DNA of 64,000 nt from assembly GCF_944391105.1 (NCBI RefSeq), contig NZ_CALXSK010000017.1, positions 1 to 64,000 of the forward strand. The letters are read 5' to 3'. Below the pieces are notes generated by a model, which was not told the DNA's origin, ran no database searches, and saw nothing but the letters and a program-made list of their open reading frames with translations. The DNA comes from an uncultured Victivallis sp. (lineage in GTDB: Bacteria > Verrucomicrobiota > Lentisphaeria > Victivallales > Victivallaceae). The position numbers and the translations under genes were made by a program. Every line of letters begins with the position of its first letter. The first letter of the stretch is position 1. Positions 8,411-17,536 of this stretch are shown here, piece by piece.

Positions 8411-8644
8411 ATGAGAAATTATCTGGATTATTCCGGGAAAAACGTCATTATCCGGACCGACTTGACCGGGGGGCAAGGCTGTTCCCTGCCGGATCATTGT
8501 CCGCATCTCATCCGGAGATATCCGCTCGGCAGGCAGGGGGAGCCGGAGGAAATCGCGGCGGCAGCCCCCTCTCCGGGGGGAGATATGAGTGCGTTCGTTA
8601 CCGGACAGGCTCTGATCGTCGACGGCGGCTTCTGCGGAAATTGA
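8411..8644 (+). pseudogene. Internally deleted short-chain dehydrogenase remnant
   Basis: This 77-codon frame starts like a classical SDR (MRNYLDYSGKNVII) and then jumps to the SDR C terminus (RYPLGRQGEPEEIAAA, then FVTGQALIVDGGFCGN). The intervening ~170 residues, including the Gly-rich nucleotide loop, the catalytic Ser and YxxxK, are absent, and the piece around residues 53-60 looks frame-scrambled. GGAGGG precedes the ATG, so a peptide could still be made, but it cannot be a dehydrogenase. It sits directly before the glycyl radical enzyme gene, suggesting that an SDR once worked in the same pathway. Confidence 0.75.
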
Positions 8645-8660
8645 AGAAGGGAATCCGAAA

Positions 8661-10898
8661 ATGTTTCACGAACAACTTGTCCATGAACTGCGCTCGTATT
8701 ACAAAACCCTGTCGTTTCAGGCGGTTCAAATCCCCTTCAATCCGTTGAAGGAGGAGATGGACCGCTTTGCGGAACGGAATCCGGGGCTCTCTCCCCTGCA
8801 GCTCAAGGCGGCGCAATACGAAATCATCGCCGAACATTTCAAGCCGGTGCTGTTCCGTCACGATCCCTTTTTCTACGAAACGGGGCTGAAGGTCGCCGAA
8901 TACAACGGACACACCCGGCTCAGTTCCGGCGGCTGGATGTTCCTGCGCAATGAACATATCATCCGGGATACTTGCCCGGAAGAGTACGCCCGTTACGCAC
9001 AGGCCAGCCGACTGGGACTTCATCTCATGTACGGATTCTTCGACTCCGACCACCACTGTTTCCCGTTTTCAAGAGTGCTGAAACTCGGTCTCTCCGGAAT
9101 CGCGGACGAACTGCAGGCCGCGAGACAAAAGAACACCAGTCCTGAACAGCAGGAGTTTTACGACGCCGCACTGCGCGGAGTCGCCGCGTTCCGGAAAACC
9201 GCGGAGAAATTCGCCGCGGCCGCCCGCGAAAAACTGGCCTCGGTGAATTCAGCCGAAGAGAGAGCGTTTCTGGAGCGGATCGCCGCAACCGCCGCCCGTA
9301 TGCCATGGATGCCGCCGCAGACGTTCTATGAAGGCCTGGCGCTCCTTCGTTTCTTCTACGAACTGTGCAGTGTTTTCGAAGGAATCGGCATGTCCGTTCT
9401 GGGAGCTCCCGACCGGATGCTGATCGATCTCTACCGGGCGGATCTGGCCGCTGGCAGACTGACCCCGGAAGAAGCGGACGACCTGCTGGAGCGTTTTCTG
9501 CTTCAAATCGACTGCAAGCTCGACCTTCGGAAAGCTCTCAACGAGCAGTTCAACCGCGGCGAACAGGGAGATACTCTGATTCTGGGCGGAGTCGATGAGA
9601 ACGGATGCGATGTGAGCAACGAACTGACCTCGCGCATCCTGCTCCTCCATCGAAAACTGGGACTGGTCTATCCTAAAATCCACTGTCGCGTCAGTGCGGC
9701 GACACCCCGGCCGTTTCTGGAGGAGGTCGCCGCCGATTTTCTCGCCGGCAGAAATACGATCTCCTTTCTCAACGACGACCTCCTGATCCCGGCGCAATGC
9801 GCCGCCGGGAAAGAGCGGCGCGACGCCGCCGGATATGTCGCAGGCGGCTGCTGGGAGGTCATCGTCGAAGGGTGTGAGCACAGCGAGGGGGCGAACTGCT
9901 ATTTCAGCCTGGGGCGCGTGATGGATTTCTCCATCCATCCGGATCCGGAAGCGGAAGCCGGAATGGGTCTGACGTTCCGGAGACTGAACCGGGAATCCTC
10001 CTTCGAAGCGGTTTACAGCCTCTGTCTGGAGAATGTAAAATCCGCCCTCGGACAGATGCTTGAAATCATCGCTCTGGCGGGAGCGAACTGGAGCAGAATC
10101 AATCCCTGCCCGTTCTTCTCAGCTGCGCTGGCCGGCTGTGCGCAGAGTGGCCGCGACTACAGTGCCGGTGGCGCCAGATACAATCCGCACGGCGTGCCTC
10201 TGACCGGTCTGGCCGTCTACGTCGATTCTCTGATGGCGATCAAACGGCTCTGCTTCGACGAAGGAGTCATCGCGCTTCCGGAGCTCCTTGAGGCGGTGCG
10301 TTCCAACTGGCGGGACCGGGAACTTCTGCGGCGCCGGGCGATGGAGTCCGCCCACCTCGGAGACGGCAGAGGAGAAGCGGCCGCCCTGGCGGCGCGGCTG
10401 CTTGATGAGCTGACCGGTTTCGTCGGCGAATTCCGGAATGAACGCGGCGGAAAGTTCCAATGCGGACTTTACAGTTATGTGGACATCGTCGAATGGGCGA
10501 AACTCACGCGGGCGACTCCGGATGGGAGGCACGACGGCGATTTTCTCTCCCAGGGGCTGACTCCTTCGAGGCTCCACCGTGACGATGTGACATCGCTGCT
10601 CCGTGATCTCGGCTCACTGCCGCTGGAAAAATTCCCCGCCAATTCCGTACTGACCCTTTCGTTGTCCAGAAACGGGCTGGATTCCACACGTTTCGCCGCG
10701 TTTCTGGAGGCCTGGCTGGCATTGAAGGCAAGCGGAATGCTCCAGTTGAACTGCGTTACCCGCGAAGAGCTCGAAGATGCCCGGATTCACCCGGAAAATC
10801 ACCGTTCTCTGCTGGTAAGACTCTACGGATATTCCGCCTATTTCACTTCACTCGATGCCGAGCGCCAGGCGGAATTCATGAGCCGCACGATCTATTGA
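8661..10898 (+). CDS. Glycyl radical enzyme, pyruvate formate-lyase family, unassigned substrate
   Basis: A 745-residue PFL-like protein. The thiyl-radical cysteine is C397 in AGGCWEV, followed two residues later by E399; the C-x-E pattern is that of glycerol/diol dehydratase, choline lyase and related eliminases, not the Cys-Cys pair of pyruvate formate-lyase. The glycyl radical site is G723 in RLYGYSAYF, 22 residues from the end. It is slightly shorter than characterised eliminases (~780-850). Its activase follows 15 bases downstream and an SDR remnant precedes it. The substrate cannot be read from sequence; a diol or sugar-derived compound would fit the family and context. It works only anaerobically. 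Confidence 0.88.
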   Translation: MFHEQLVHELRSYYKTLSFQAVQIPFNPLKEEMDRFAERNPGLSPLQLKAAQYEIIAEHFKPVLFRHDPFFYETGLKVAEYNGHTRLSSGGWMFLRNEHIIRDTCPEEYARYAQASRLGLHLMYGFFDSDHHCFPFSRVLKLGLSGIADELQAARQKNTSPEQQEFYDAALRGVAAFRKTAEKFAAAAREKLASVNSAEERAFLERIAATAARMPWMPPQTFYEGLALLRFFYELCSVFEGIGMSVLGAPDRMLIDLYRADLAAGRLTPEEADDLLERFLLQIDCKLDLRKALNEQFNRGEQGDTLILGGVDENGCDVSNELTSRILLLHRKLGLVYPKIHCRVSAATPRPFLEEVAADFLAGRNTISFLNDDLLIPAQCAAGKERRDAAGYVAGGCWEVIVEGCEHSEGANCYFSLGRVMDFSIHPDPEAEAGMGLTFRRLNRESSFEAVYSLCLENVKSALGQMLEIIALAGANWSRINPCPFFSAALAGCAQSGRDYSAGGARYNPHGVPLTGLAVYVDSLMAIKRLCFDEGVIALPELLEAVRSNWRDRELLRRRAMESAHLGDGRGEAAALAARLLDELTGFVGEFRNERGGKFQCGLYSYVDIVEWAKLTRATPDGRHDGDFLSQGLTPSRLHRDDVTSLLRDLGSLPLEKFPANSVLTLSLSRNGLDSTRFAAFLEAWLALKASGMLQLNCVTREELEDARIHPENHRSLLVRLYGYSAYFTSLDAERQAEFMSRTIY

Positions 10899-10913
10899 AC
10901 TGTTGGGAGCTCT

Positions 10914-11810
10914 ATGAACGGATTGGTTTTCGACATCGGCAAATTTGCACTGCATGACGGTCCCGGGATTCGGACAACCGTGTTTCTGAAAGGCTGCCCG
11001 CTGCGCTGCCTCTGGTGTCACAATCCGGAATCCCAGTCGCGCCGACCGGAAATTTTTTTCCGGCCGGAGCGATGCCTCGGCTGCGGGCTGTGTTTCTCCT
11101 CCTGCCCCCGGCACTGTCACCGGATGCGTGACGGAAGTCACTGGTTCGATCGGGAATCGTGCAGCGGATGCGGCAGATGCGCCGCATGCTGCCATTCCGG
11201 AGCTCTGGAGTGCGTCGGCCGATCCATGAGTGTGGAAGAGGTGATGGCCGAAGTTCTCGGGGACAAGCTTTTTTATGAGAAATCCGGAGGCGGAATCACG
11301 CTTTCCGGCGGGGAACCGCTCGCGCAAATCGAGTTCACCGCGGCCCTGCTCCGGGCCGCCGGAGCGCACGGACTGCACAAATGTCTGGAAACCAGCGGAT
11401 TCGCTCCTCCGGAAGAGGTGGTTTCTCTCGTGCCGTCGGTCGACCTCTGGCTGTGGGACGTCAAAGCCCGGCCGGAAGATCATCTGCGGCTTACCGGCGT
11501 TCCGGCCGAACCGATTCTGGAGAATCTCCGGCGGCTGGACCGGGCGGGAGGAGCCATCATTCTGCGCTGTCCTCTGATCCCCGGCGTCAACGACTGCGCC
11601 GAACATTTGACCGGAATCGGAATGCTGGCTGATTCCCTGCGAAATGTCCGGGAAATCCAGCTGGAACCCTACCACTCCCTCGGAGAAGGGAAGCGCACCC
11701 GCCTCGGCAGACCCGAGGTCGCCGGCCTGCATCCGCCTTCTCCGGCCATGCGTTCGGAGTGGCTTGCGACCGTGCAGAGCGCGACATCCCTTCCGGTTGG
11801 AATAGCCTGA
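10914..11810 (+). CDS. Glycyl radical enzyme activase (radical SAM)
   Basis: A 298-residue activating enzyme. The radical SAM cluster motif CPLRCLWC (C-x3-C-x2-C) lies near residues 28-35 after the family signature HDGPGIRTTVFLKGCP. A two-cluster ferredoxin insert follows, CLGCGLCFSSC and CSGCGRCAACC (about residues 53-100), as in activases of eliminase-type glycyl radical enzymes. ITLSGGEPL is the SAM-binding GGE motif. It abstracts a hydrogen from G723 of the enzyme encoded directly upstream. GGGAG before the ATG and the 15-base gap indicate co-transcription. Confidence 0.93.
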   Translation: MNGLVFDIGKFALHDGPGIRTTVFLKGCPLRCLWCHNPESQSRRPEIFFRPERCLGCGLCFSSCPRHCHRMRDGSHWFDRESCSGCGRCAACCHSGALECVGRSMSVEEVMAEVLGDKLFYEKSGGGITLSGGEPLAQIEFTAALLRAAGAHGLHKCLETSGFAPPEEVVSLVPSVDLWLWDVKARPEDHLRLTGVPAEPILENLRRLDRAGGAIILRCPLIPGVNDCAEHLTGIGMLADSLRNVREIQLEPYHSLGEGKRTRLGRPEVAGLHPPSPAMRSEWLATVQSATSLPVGIA

Positions 11811-11832
11811 TCCCGCAAGCGGTACGAAACGG

Positions 11833-14800
11833 TCACTCGGTCAGGATGAACTTCCGGTAGGCGCCGGGATGTTTGTTTTCGCCGATGCCGGGAGTCGGCC
11901 CCATCCAGTAGAGCCGTCCGTGACCGTCATTGTCGTTGGCGATGAAGTTCATTCCGAAAACGGTTCCCGGTTGCGGATCGATTTTCAGAACGCTCCACGG
12001 GATCGCGATGCGGTAGACGGTCTGGTTGCCGACCCGCCGGATCTCGCACTTGAGCGCCTTCCGGGCCTGTTCCTGCCTGCCGCGTTCGTAGATGTAATCG
12101 ATCTGGGCGGCGGAAGTGCCGTCGGCAGTCAGACCGAAGGTGAATTCGTAGTCGTCCCTGCCGAAACTGTACTCGTTCGGCGGGGCGTCGGCACGGCTGT
12201 CGATCGCCAGCTGGATCGAATCGGCCGCCCAGAGTCGACCGGGAACTCCCGGCGAATGAATGTCGTCGGTCACGTTGCAGTCGATGTAGAGATTTTCGGC
12301 ATCGAAGCCGACCGCACTGGCCAGAGCGAGGTCATCCTCCCCATCGTATCCATTGTTGGGGTCGTTCGGAATCAGGAACTTGCGACTGTTCAGGAACGGC
12401 AGTCCCCCCCGGTTCGGCAGGTCGGGCGAAAACGCTCCGGCTCTCCGGCGCGGGCAGGGCAGCAGGTCGGCCCGGTAGGTGTCGCGCTGCGAGCCGAGGT
12501 TGCCGGTGAGTTCCATCACGAGCGGTCGGTTGTTCAGGGATTTTGTTGATTCGAATTGAAGTTCCGTGCTCCGTCCGGGCGACAGCTTGACGACGCGTTC
12601 GGCCCCGGCAAAGGGCGCTCCCGAAAGTTTCACCGTCGCCTCAAGTTCCACTGCGCGTTCGTTCGTGAGGAGAAGAGTCACGCACCGGTCGTTCAGCAGC
12701 CTCCAGACGCAGCGGGCGGGCGGAAGATCGACCTTCGCGGCGGCGAGGAGGGCGGTAAACTGGTCGGCGCCGCTGTTTTGGGAGATCAGATAGAGCGGTT
12801 TCCCTGAAATGCGCAGCCGGGTGGCGGGGGCGGGCTCAACGGAAACCGGATTTCCGAGCATATCCCGGATTTCGAGTTCGGCCGGAGAAACCGCCAGTTC
12901 CATGTCGAACGGCGTCTCGCGGTCGGACCAGACCGCCGCCATCGGTTTCCCGTCGCCGCGGAGGAAGGTGAAGCACTGCACTTCTCCGGCCGACACGGTA
13001 CGGTGCGCCTTTGCGCCGTTCAGCTGCCGGGCGGCGGTTGCGTAGGCGGCCGCGGCGGGCAGCGGAAGCGTATTGCGCCAGAGACCGTAATAGTAGTGGT
13101 CGCGCTCGATGCAGTAATCTGCGAGAAAATACATGACATTTTCCACCTCAAGCGCCTTGCCGGTCAGCAGCAGCCGCGCGGTGTAGGCGGCGTGGCGCAT
13201 GGCTTCGACACTCATCGGATCCGCGTGAACGTCGAGCGCCCAGCCGACTTCGCCGAAGGAGATTTTCTGCTTCCCGCCGCATTCGGCGATGATTTCGCGG
13301 AGTTTGAGCACCTTGTCGCGGACTCCGTTGGCTTCCGGACCGATGTCGTTGTGATTCTCATCGATGTAACGCGCGTGAGAGTAAGGGTGAACCGGCAGAA
13401 GGTCGATGTTTTTTCCGGCCAGTTCAAGCACTCGTCGGGTGAAGGGGAATCCCGCGCTGAAGTCGACGCCCGAGACGCCGCAGGCGAGGATTTTCGCTTC
13501 GGGCCGTTCGGCGCGAATCGCCTCCGCAGCCGCGTTGACCGTCTCCGCGTAAATTTCGGCGGCCTTGACAACGTCGCCGCCGGTCTGGCGGGGATAGATC
13601 AGATCGGGTTCGTTCTCCAGTTCGATCCAGGCGGCATCGTCGCCGAAAAAGGCGGTCGACTGGCGAATGAATTCGACCGCAGCCTCTTTCCCGGTTCTGC
13701 CATGCGGCGGCGGTTCGGCAACATTCAGACAATCCTGCTGACGGAATCCCGCACGGGCCATCGCGCGCCAGTTTTCCGGGAAATCATACTTCCCGTCACG
13801 GAAAGGAGTGAACCGCCAGTTGCGGAAGTTGCGGCTGTTCGCGACGCCGAGGCGGCGCAGTGTCTCCGGATCGGTCGGCCCGAATGGGTGAATCCCGAAG
13901 AAGGGGTCGCAACGGTTTTCCGGCAGCGGCTCCACCACCGCGAACGGCAGAGCCGCCTGAGTGGTTCTGCCCTCCATTTCGGCTTTGAGCCGGATGATGC
14001 GGTAGCCGGGTTCGCGTGTCGCGGCGACCGGGAGCTGCTCCCGCAGGTTTTCTCCGGGGTTGATGGTGCGGTTTCCGGAGAGGAGCGTTGTGCGTTTCCC
14101 GATGGAGTCTTCCAGTTCCACGACGAGTTTCACGGATTGTTCGCGTCCGGTGTTGTTGCGCAGCGAGATCGTCGCCTCCAGAGGGGATTCGGAGGCCGTG
14201 AGCAGTTCCCCCGGCTCCCCGGTCCGCTCAACCCCGAGGTCGAGCGGCGAACCCGGCACATAAGGCTGCGGCGTACTGCCTTCGACCAGCTGAAATCCGT
14301 CCAGCCAGACGGTCGCGTCATCGGGCCGGAAAAAATCCAGCGAGAGACTCGTGAGGCTTTTCTGGGCGGGAAGGCGCAGATTCACGCGCTGCCACCCGGT
14401 TGAGAGTTCGACGCTGCTGCGCCCGATTTCGCGCCACTGGTGGGTACTGGCGCGCATTGTGAACACGCCCTTCCGGTCCGACTTGACACGGCAGCTCAGC
14501 ACATACTTCTTCCCCGGCTGCATCGCTTCAAAGAGGTAGCCGCTCCGGATCGGTTTGCCCGGGTCGGCGCGAAGAGAACGCTCCCCGTGAAACGACTCCT
14601 TTTCATCATACGGAAGCAAAAAAAAAGGGGTTCCGGCCTCGAAGGAGCCGTCCCCCGGCCACAGGTTGCCGCCGGGGGTGAAAACCGCCCCCGGGCGGTC
14701 GGCGGATGCCTGCGGAGTTGCTGCCGGGCGAAATTCGACCTTCATGTCGTCGACGTAAAGTTTTCCGGCGGTGTTGTTTTTGCGTTTTACATAGAAGATC

Positions 14801-15735
14801 AGACTCGTCACGCCGTCCGGAAGCTCGTCCGCAGGAATCTCAATTTTGAACTCCTTCCAGTCGAAGTCGCCGCCGGTGACTGCAAGTTCATTGACGCCGC
14901 TGCCGGGCGGATTCTGCACCCACGGACCCGGTTTCCCGTGTACGAAGGTCAGGACGTGGAGCGTTACATCCCGCTCGGGGACCCCGCCGGTTGCCTTGAG
15001 TGCAATCGCAGCGGTCACGTCGTGGCCGGGCTGATACTGAATCGACTGATAGATTCCGTTGGCGGCCGCATCGCCGGTCTGGTGCATGCAGTACGACTGG
15101 CCGCCCGTTCGGGCTTCCGCCGCATCGAAACTGCCGGGCGTGAGTTTTCCGGTCGGTTTCCACGCCTCTTTTTTGGGGGCGGCCGCTTTTTCCTCGAAGG
15201 AGTTCAGGGAAATCTCATCGATCCAGAGAGTTCCGGTTCCGTTGTTGAGCCGTTTGATATAGACAAGCAGCGAATCGGTTCCCGCCGGGAGCGCAGATAC
15301 CGGGATCGTTTTCTTGAACTCCTTCCAGTCGAATGTCCCGCCGCAGCTGACCAGATCGTTCACTCCGCTGCCCGCAGGGATGGCGACCCAGCCGAGCACC
15401 TTTCCCTTCTGCCGGGCGAGCAGCCGGATCTTCACGTCGTTATCCGGAACCCCGTCGGCCTTGAGCATCACTGTGAGCTGCATCCCTTTGCCGGGATCGG
15501 GAATGAAGTGCTGATAAAGATCGTTTTCCCGGTCGCCCGCGTTGCCCATGCGGAAAGCGTGATTGCCGCCGTAAACGACATCGTCAACCACGCTGCCGGG
15601 CCGGGCTTTCCCCGCCCAGTCGGGGTATTGCCAGGAGTTGAGTTTCTGTTCGAAGTCGCCGTTTTTCAGCAGCTCCACGCCGGAGACGGCGGCTGCGGTG
15701 AGAACGGCCAGTGCGGTCAAGTGAAGTTTTCTCAT
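11833..15735 (-). CDS. Large secreted multidomain glycoside hydrolase with carbohydrate-binding modules
   Basis: A 1300-residue exported protein. After a signal peptide (about 1-19) come two homologous beta-sandwich modules (about 20-180 and 195-340) sharing GSGVN and FDWKEFK elements, a third such module (about 355-490), a linker, and a TIM-barrel of clan GH-A type. Probable catalytic acids are E709 in ELENEPD and E829 in SFGEVGW. Residues about 1128-1300 form a CBM9-like sugar-binding domain ending WMGPTPG and YRKFILTE. The clan is visible but the exact family (GH39/GH51-like among options) is not. CTGCAGGAGA precedes the ATG. It is the last gene of the LacI-glycosidase-pilin operon. Confidence 0.8.
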   Translation of the reverse strand: MRKLHLTALAVLTAAAVSGVELLKNGDFEQKLNSWQYPDWAGKARPGSVVDDVVYGGNHAFRMGNAGDRENDLYQHFIPDPGKGMQLTVMLKADGVPDNDVKIRLLARQKGKVLGWVAIPAGSGVNDLVSCGGTFDWKEFKKTIPVSALPAGTDSLLVYIKRLNNGTGTLWIDEISLNSFEEKAAAPKKEAWKPTGKLTPGSFDAAEARTGGQSYCMHQTGDAAANGIYQSIQYQPGHDVTAAIALKATGGVPERDVTLHVLTFVHGKPGPWVQNPPGSGVNELAVTGGDFDWKEFKIEIPADELPDGVTSLIFYVKRKNNTAGKLYVDDMKVEFRPAATPQASADRPGAVFTPGGNLWPGDGSFEAGTPFFLLPYDEKESFHGERSLRADPGKPIRSGYLFEAMQPGKKYVLSCRVKSDRKGVFTMRASTHQWREIGRSSVELSTGWQRVNLRLPAQKSLTSLSLDFFRPDDATVWLDGFQLVEGSTPQPYVPGSPLDLGVERTGEPGELLTASESPLEATISLRNNTGREQSVKLVVELEDSIGKRTTLLSGNRTINPGENLREQLPVAATREPGYRIIRLKAEMEGRTTQAALPFAVVEPLPENRCDPFFGIHPFGPTDPETLRRLGVANSRNFRNWRFTPFRDGKYDFPENWRAMARAGFRQQDCLNVAEPPPHGRTGKEAAVEFIRQSTAFFGDDAAWIELENEPDLIYPRQTGGDVVKAAEIYAETVNAAAEAIRAERPEAKILACGVSGVDFSAGFPFTRRVLELAGKNIDLLPVHPYSHARYIDENHNDIGPEANGVRDKVLKLREIIAECGGKQKISFGEVGWALDVHADPMSVEAMRHAAYTARLLLTGKALEVENVMYFLADYCIERDHYYYGLWRNTLPLPAAAAYATAARQLNGAKAHRTVSAGEVQCFTFLRGDGKPMAAVWSDRETPFDMELAVSPAELEIRDMLGNPVSVEPAPATRLRISGKPLYLISQNSGADQFTALLAAAKVDLPPARCVWRLLNDRCVTLLLTNERAVELEATVKLSGAPFAGAERVVKLSPGRSTELQFESTKSLNNRPLVMELTGNLGSQRDTYRADLLPCPRRRAGAFSPDLPNRGGLPFLNSRKFLIPNDPNNGYDGEDDLALASAVGFDAENLYIDCNVTDDIHSPGVPGRLWAADSIQLAIDSRADAPPNEYSFGRDDYEFTFGLTADGTSAAQIDYIYERGRQEQARKALKCEIRRVGNQTVYRIAIPWSVLKIDPQPGTVFGMNFIANDNDGHGRLYWMGPTPGIGENKHPGAYRKFILTE

Positions 15736-15756
15736 GAATCTCTCCTGCAGAAGGGG

Positions 15757-16557
15757 TTATTTTTCGCTGGATGTGAAGAAGAAGCGCAGCGCTTCCGGTT
15801 CGAGCGACCAGATGACCTTGTTCCCGTCGAGCCGGAGCAGCTGGATTCGACTGACGTGGCCGTCAAGAAACGAGCCGTTGACGCCGTCCCGGTGGCGGAA
15901 GTCAAGTTCCCCGTACGAGGGATACCCTTCCGCACCGGTGAAGGTGTAGGCCATGTATTCCGAGGAGCCGTTGACGTTGATTCCGGCGCCGTCGACCATG
16001 GCCACGAGTATGGAGGGTTTCCGAACCCGGTCGAGTTTGACCGGCCGCTTGTAGGCTTCGCCGGGGCCGGCCGGAGAACCGTCCCAGCCGATTCCGCGGC
16101 AGTAGGTGTAGTTCGTCCGGTAGCGGCAGAACTGATTGGTCGGCAGCGAACTGCCCTCCGGGAGCGTCCGCGTCGATTTGCTGATGTAGTTCGTCGTATT
16201 CGAGGGACACTGATAAAGTTTGGGATCCTGATCCGCGGGGTTGTCCCAGCCGAACGAGAGTCCGGTCGTTCCAGTGTACGGCGCGACCTGCGCCCACCAC
16301 GGCATCCATGGGGGATTGGTCGCGGTTCCCGCCCAGGCGATCGGCATGATTCCCGCGTTGTCCATCGCATATGAGATGTAACCTGTCGCAATCTGTTTCT
16401 CCTGGCTGGTACATTGGGCGGCGCGTGCCGACTCCCGGGCCTGATTCAGCGCGGGAAGCAGCATCGCCGCCAGAATCGCGATGATCGTAATCACAACGAG
16501 CAATTCAATCAATGTAAAACGGGAGAATCTCTGCGAAAAAGCGTTGATCTGTTTCAT
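15757..16557 (-). CDS. Pseudopilin-like protein with N-terminal methylation motif and H-x-DG C terminus
   Basis: A 266-residue protein. A short charged leader is followed by [19 protein letters not shown], a class III prepilin cleavage/methylation signal and hydrophobic helix. The C-terminal part carries [15 protein letters not shown], the H-x9-DG type motif of the DUF1559-like pseudopilins that are very numerous in Planctomycetes and Lentisphaerota. It should be cleaved by a prepilin peptidase and displayed through a type II/IV-like system; no such machinery is encoded nearby. Its ATG overlaps the stop of the upstream glycosidase and it is followed closely by the large secreted glycosidase, so it may help present or export that enzyme (inference). 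Confidence 0.85.
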   Translation of the reverse strand: MKQINAFSQRFSRFTLIELLVVITIIAILAAMLLPALNQARESARAAQCTSQEKQIATGYISYAMDNAGIMPIAWAGTATNPPWMPWWAQVAPYTGTTGLSFGWDNPADQDPKLYQCPSNTTNYISKSTRTLPEGSSLPTNQFCRYRTNYTYCRGIGWDGSPAGPGEAYKRPVKLDRVRKPSILVAMVDGAGINVNGSSEYMAYTFTGAEGYPSYGELDFRHRDGVNGSFLDGHVSRIQLLRLDGNKVIWSLEPEALRFFFTSSEK

Positions 16558-17504
16558 GCCGGAACTCCTTTTTCGTTGTTGTTCAAAGGAATCATTCGAT
16601 TTTCATCGATCAGAATCTCGACCGGATCGGAGATGGAGCCGCACTCCTGTATCCATCGCGTTCCGAGCAGCCAGTAACGTCCGTGGAGGCAGAGAAGCTG
16701 CGGCGCGTAGAAATAGCACTCCGGCATCGAAACGGGAATGTATCCGCTGCCGCTTCGGGTGAAGGGCGCATCCAGCGACGGGGCCGTCTGAACGAACACC
16801 CCGCCGGAGATTCCCGGTTCCGCCTCGACGACCGGAGGGTCGATCAGATCGCGATGCGTGCTGAACAGCAGAAACCATCTCGAATGAATCCGGTGAAGCT
16901 GGGGGCACTCCATCTCCTCGCAGAGCGGTTCGGTTTGAAACGGCGGAAGTGTTTCCCAGTGATGAAGATCGGAGCTGACCAGATGCGCAACCGCGCCGCG
17001 GGTTTTGATCGGGCCGTTCTTCCGTCTGGCGCAAAGAGCGAGATGGAAGAGGCCGTCGTGCCGGAACAGAAACGGATCGCGCCAGTGCAGAAACGGGCGG
17101 CTGCCGGTGATTTCATCTTCGTAATGAACCGGATCGAGCGTCGCGATCGGAGCGTCAACCGCCTTCTCCCAGTGAAAGAGATCGTCGGAGACCGCGAGCC
17201 CGATCGAACCGCATTTGATCTTCTCGCGTGTGCTGTGGGCGGTGTAGGCCATGTAGTAGCGTCCCTCGTGCTTCATTACGGATCCTGTCGCAAGTCCCGC
17301 ATCGTCGAAACTCCCCGCCGCTCCCCGCGAGAGGACCGCGCCATGGTACTCCCAGTTCACGAGGTCGGTACCGGTCAGGTGGCTGATCTCCCAGGCCGGG
17401 TCGGGATCTCCCGCCGGGGCGGTCAGGCAGAAGAGATGAATCATTCCCTTCTCATCGCAGAAGGGCCAGAGGTCCCCGATGCTCATTCCCGGCCGTGTGT
17501 ACAT
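16554..17504 (-). CDS. Five-bladed beta-propeller glycosidase-like protein (GH32/GH43 type)
   Basis: A 316-residue protein without a signal peptide. Repeated blade-like elements are visible: [54 protein letters not shown] and DLHHWETL. The WRDP and a C-terminal acidic segment (MPECYFYAP) are typical of GH32/43/68-like enzymes acting on fructosides, arabinosides or mannosides; the substrate is not deducible. AGGAG lies six bases before the ATG. The LacI gene ends 12 bases upstream and the pilin gene overlaps its end by four bases, so all belong to one operon. It probably works on oligosaccharides in the cytoplasm. Confidence 0.75.
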   Translation of the reverse strand: MYTRPGMSIGDLWPFCDEKGMIHLFCLTAPAGDPDPAWEISHLTGTDLVNWEYHGAVLSRGAAGSFDDAGLATGSVMKHEGRYYMAYTAHSTREKIKCGSIGLAVSDDLFHWEKAVDAPIATLDPVHYEDEITGSRPFLHWRDPFLFRHDGLFHLALCARRKNGPIKTRGAVAHLVSSDLHHWETLPPFQTEPLCEEMECPQLHRIHSRWFLLFSTHRDLIDPPVVEAEPGISGGVFVQTAPSLDAPFTRSGSGYIPVSMPECYFYAPQLLCLHGRYWLLGTRWIQECGSISDPVEILIDENRMIPLNNNEKGVPA

Positions 17505-17514
17505 AATCGACTCC

Positions 17515-17536
17515 TGTTAGAATATTTTTTGTAACA
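17515..17536. promoter_or_regulatory. Operator-like inverted repeat B (TGTTA-N12-TAACA)
   Basis: TGTTA at 17515-17519 and TAACA at 17532-17536 are inverted around an AT-rich centre. It spans the LacI stop codon and the region just before the glycosidase start. It closely resembles the repeat at 18617-18639 upstream of lacI and so is a candidate second site for that regulator. Confidence 0.4.

Noticed and set aside
13003-16374. Two long plus-strand frames (466 and 644 codons) opposite the large glycosidase and the pilin
   Set aside because: Shadows of well-supported minus-strand genes; the translations look like reversed GC-rich coding sequence.
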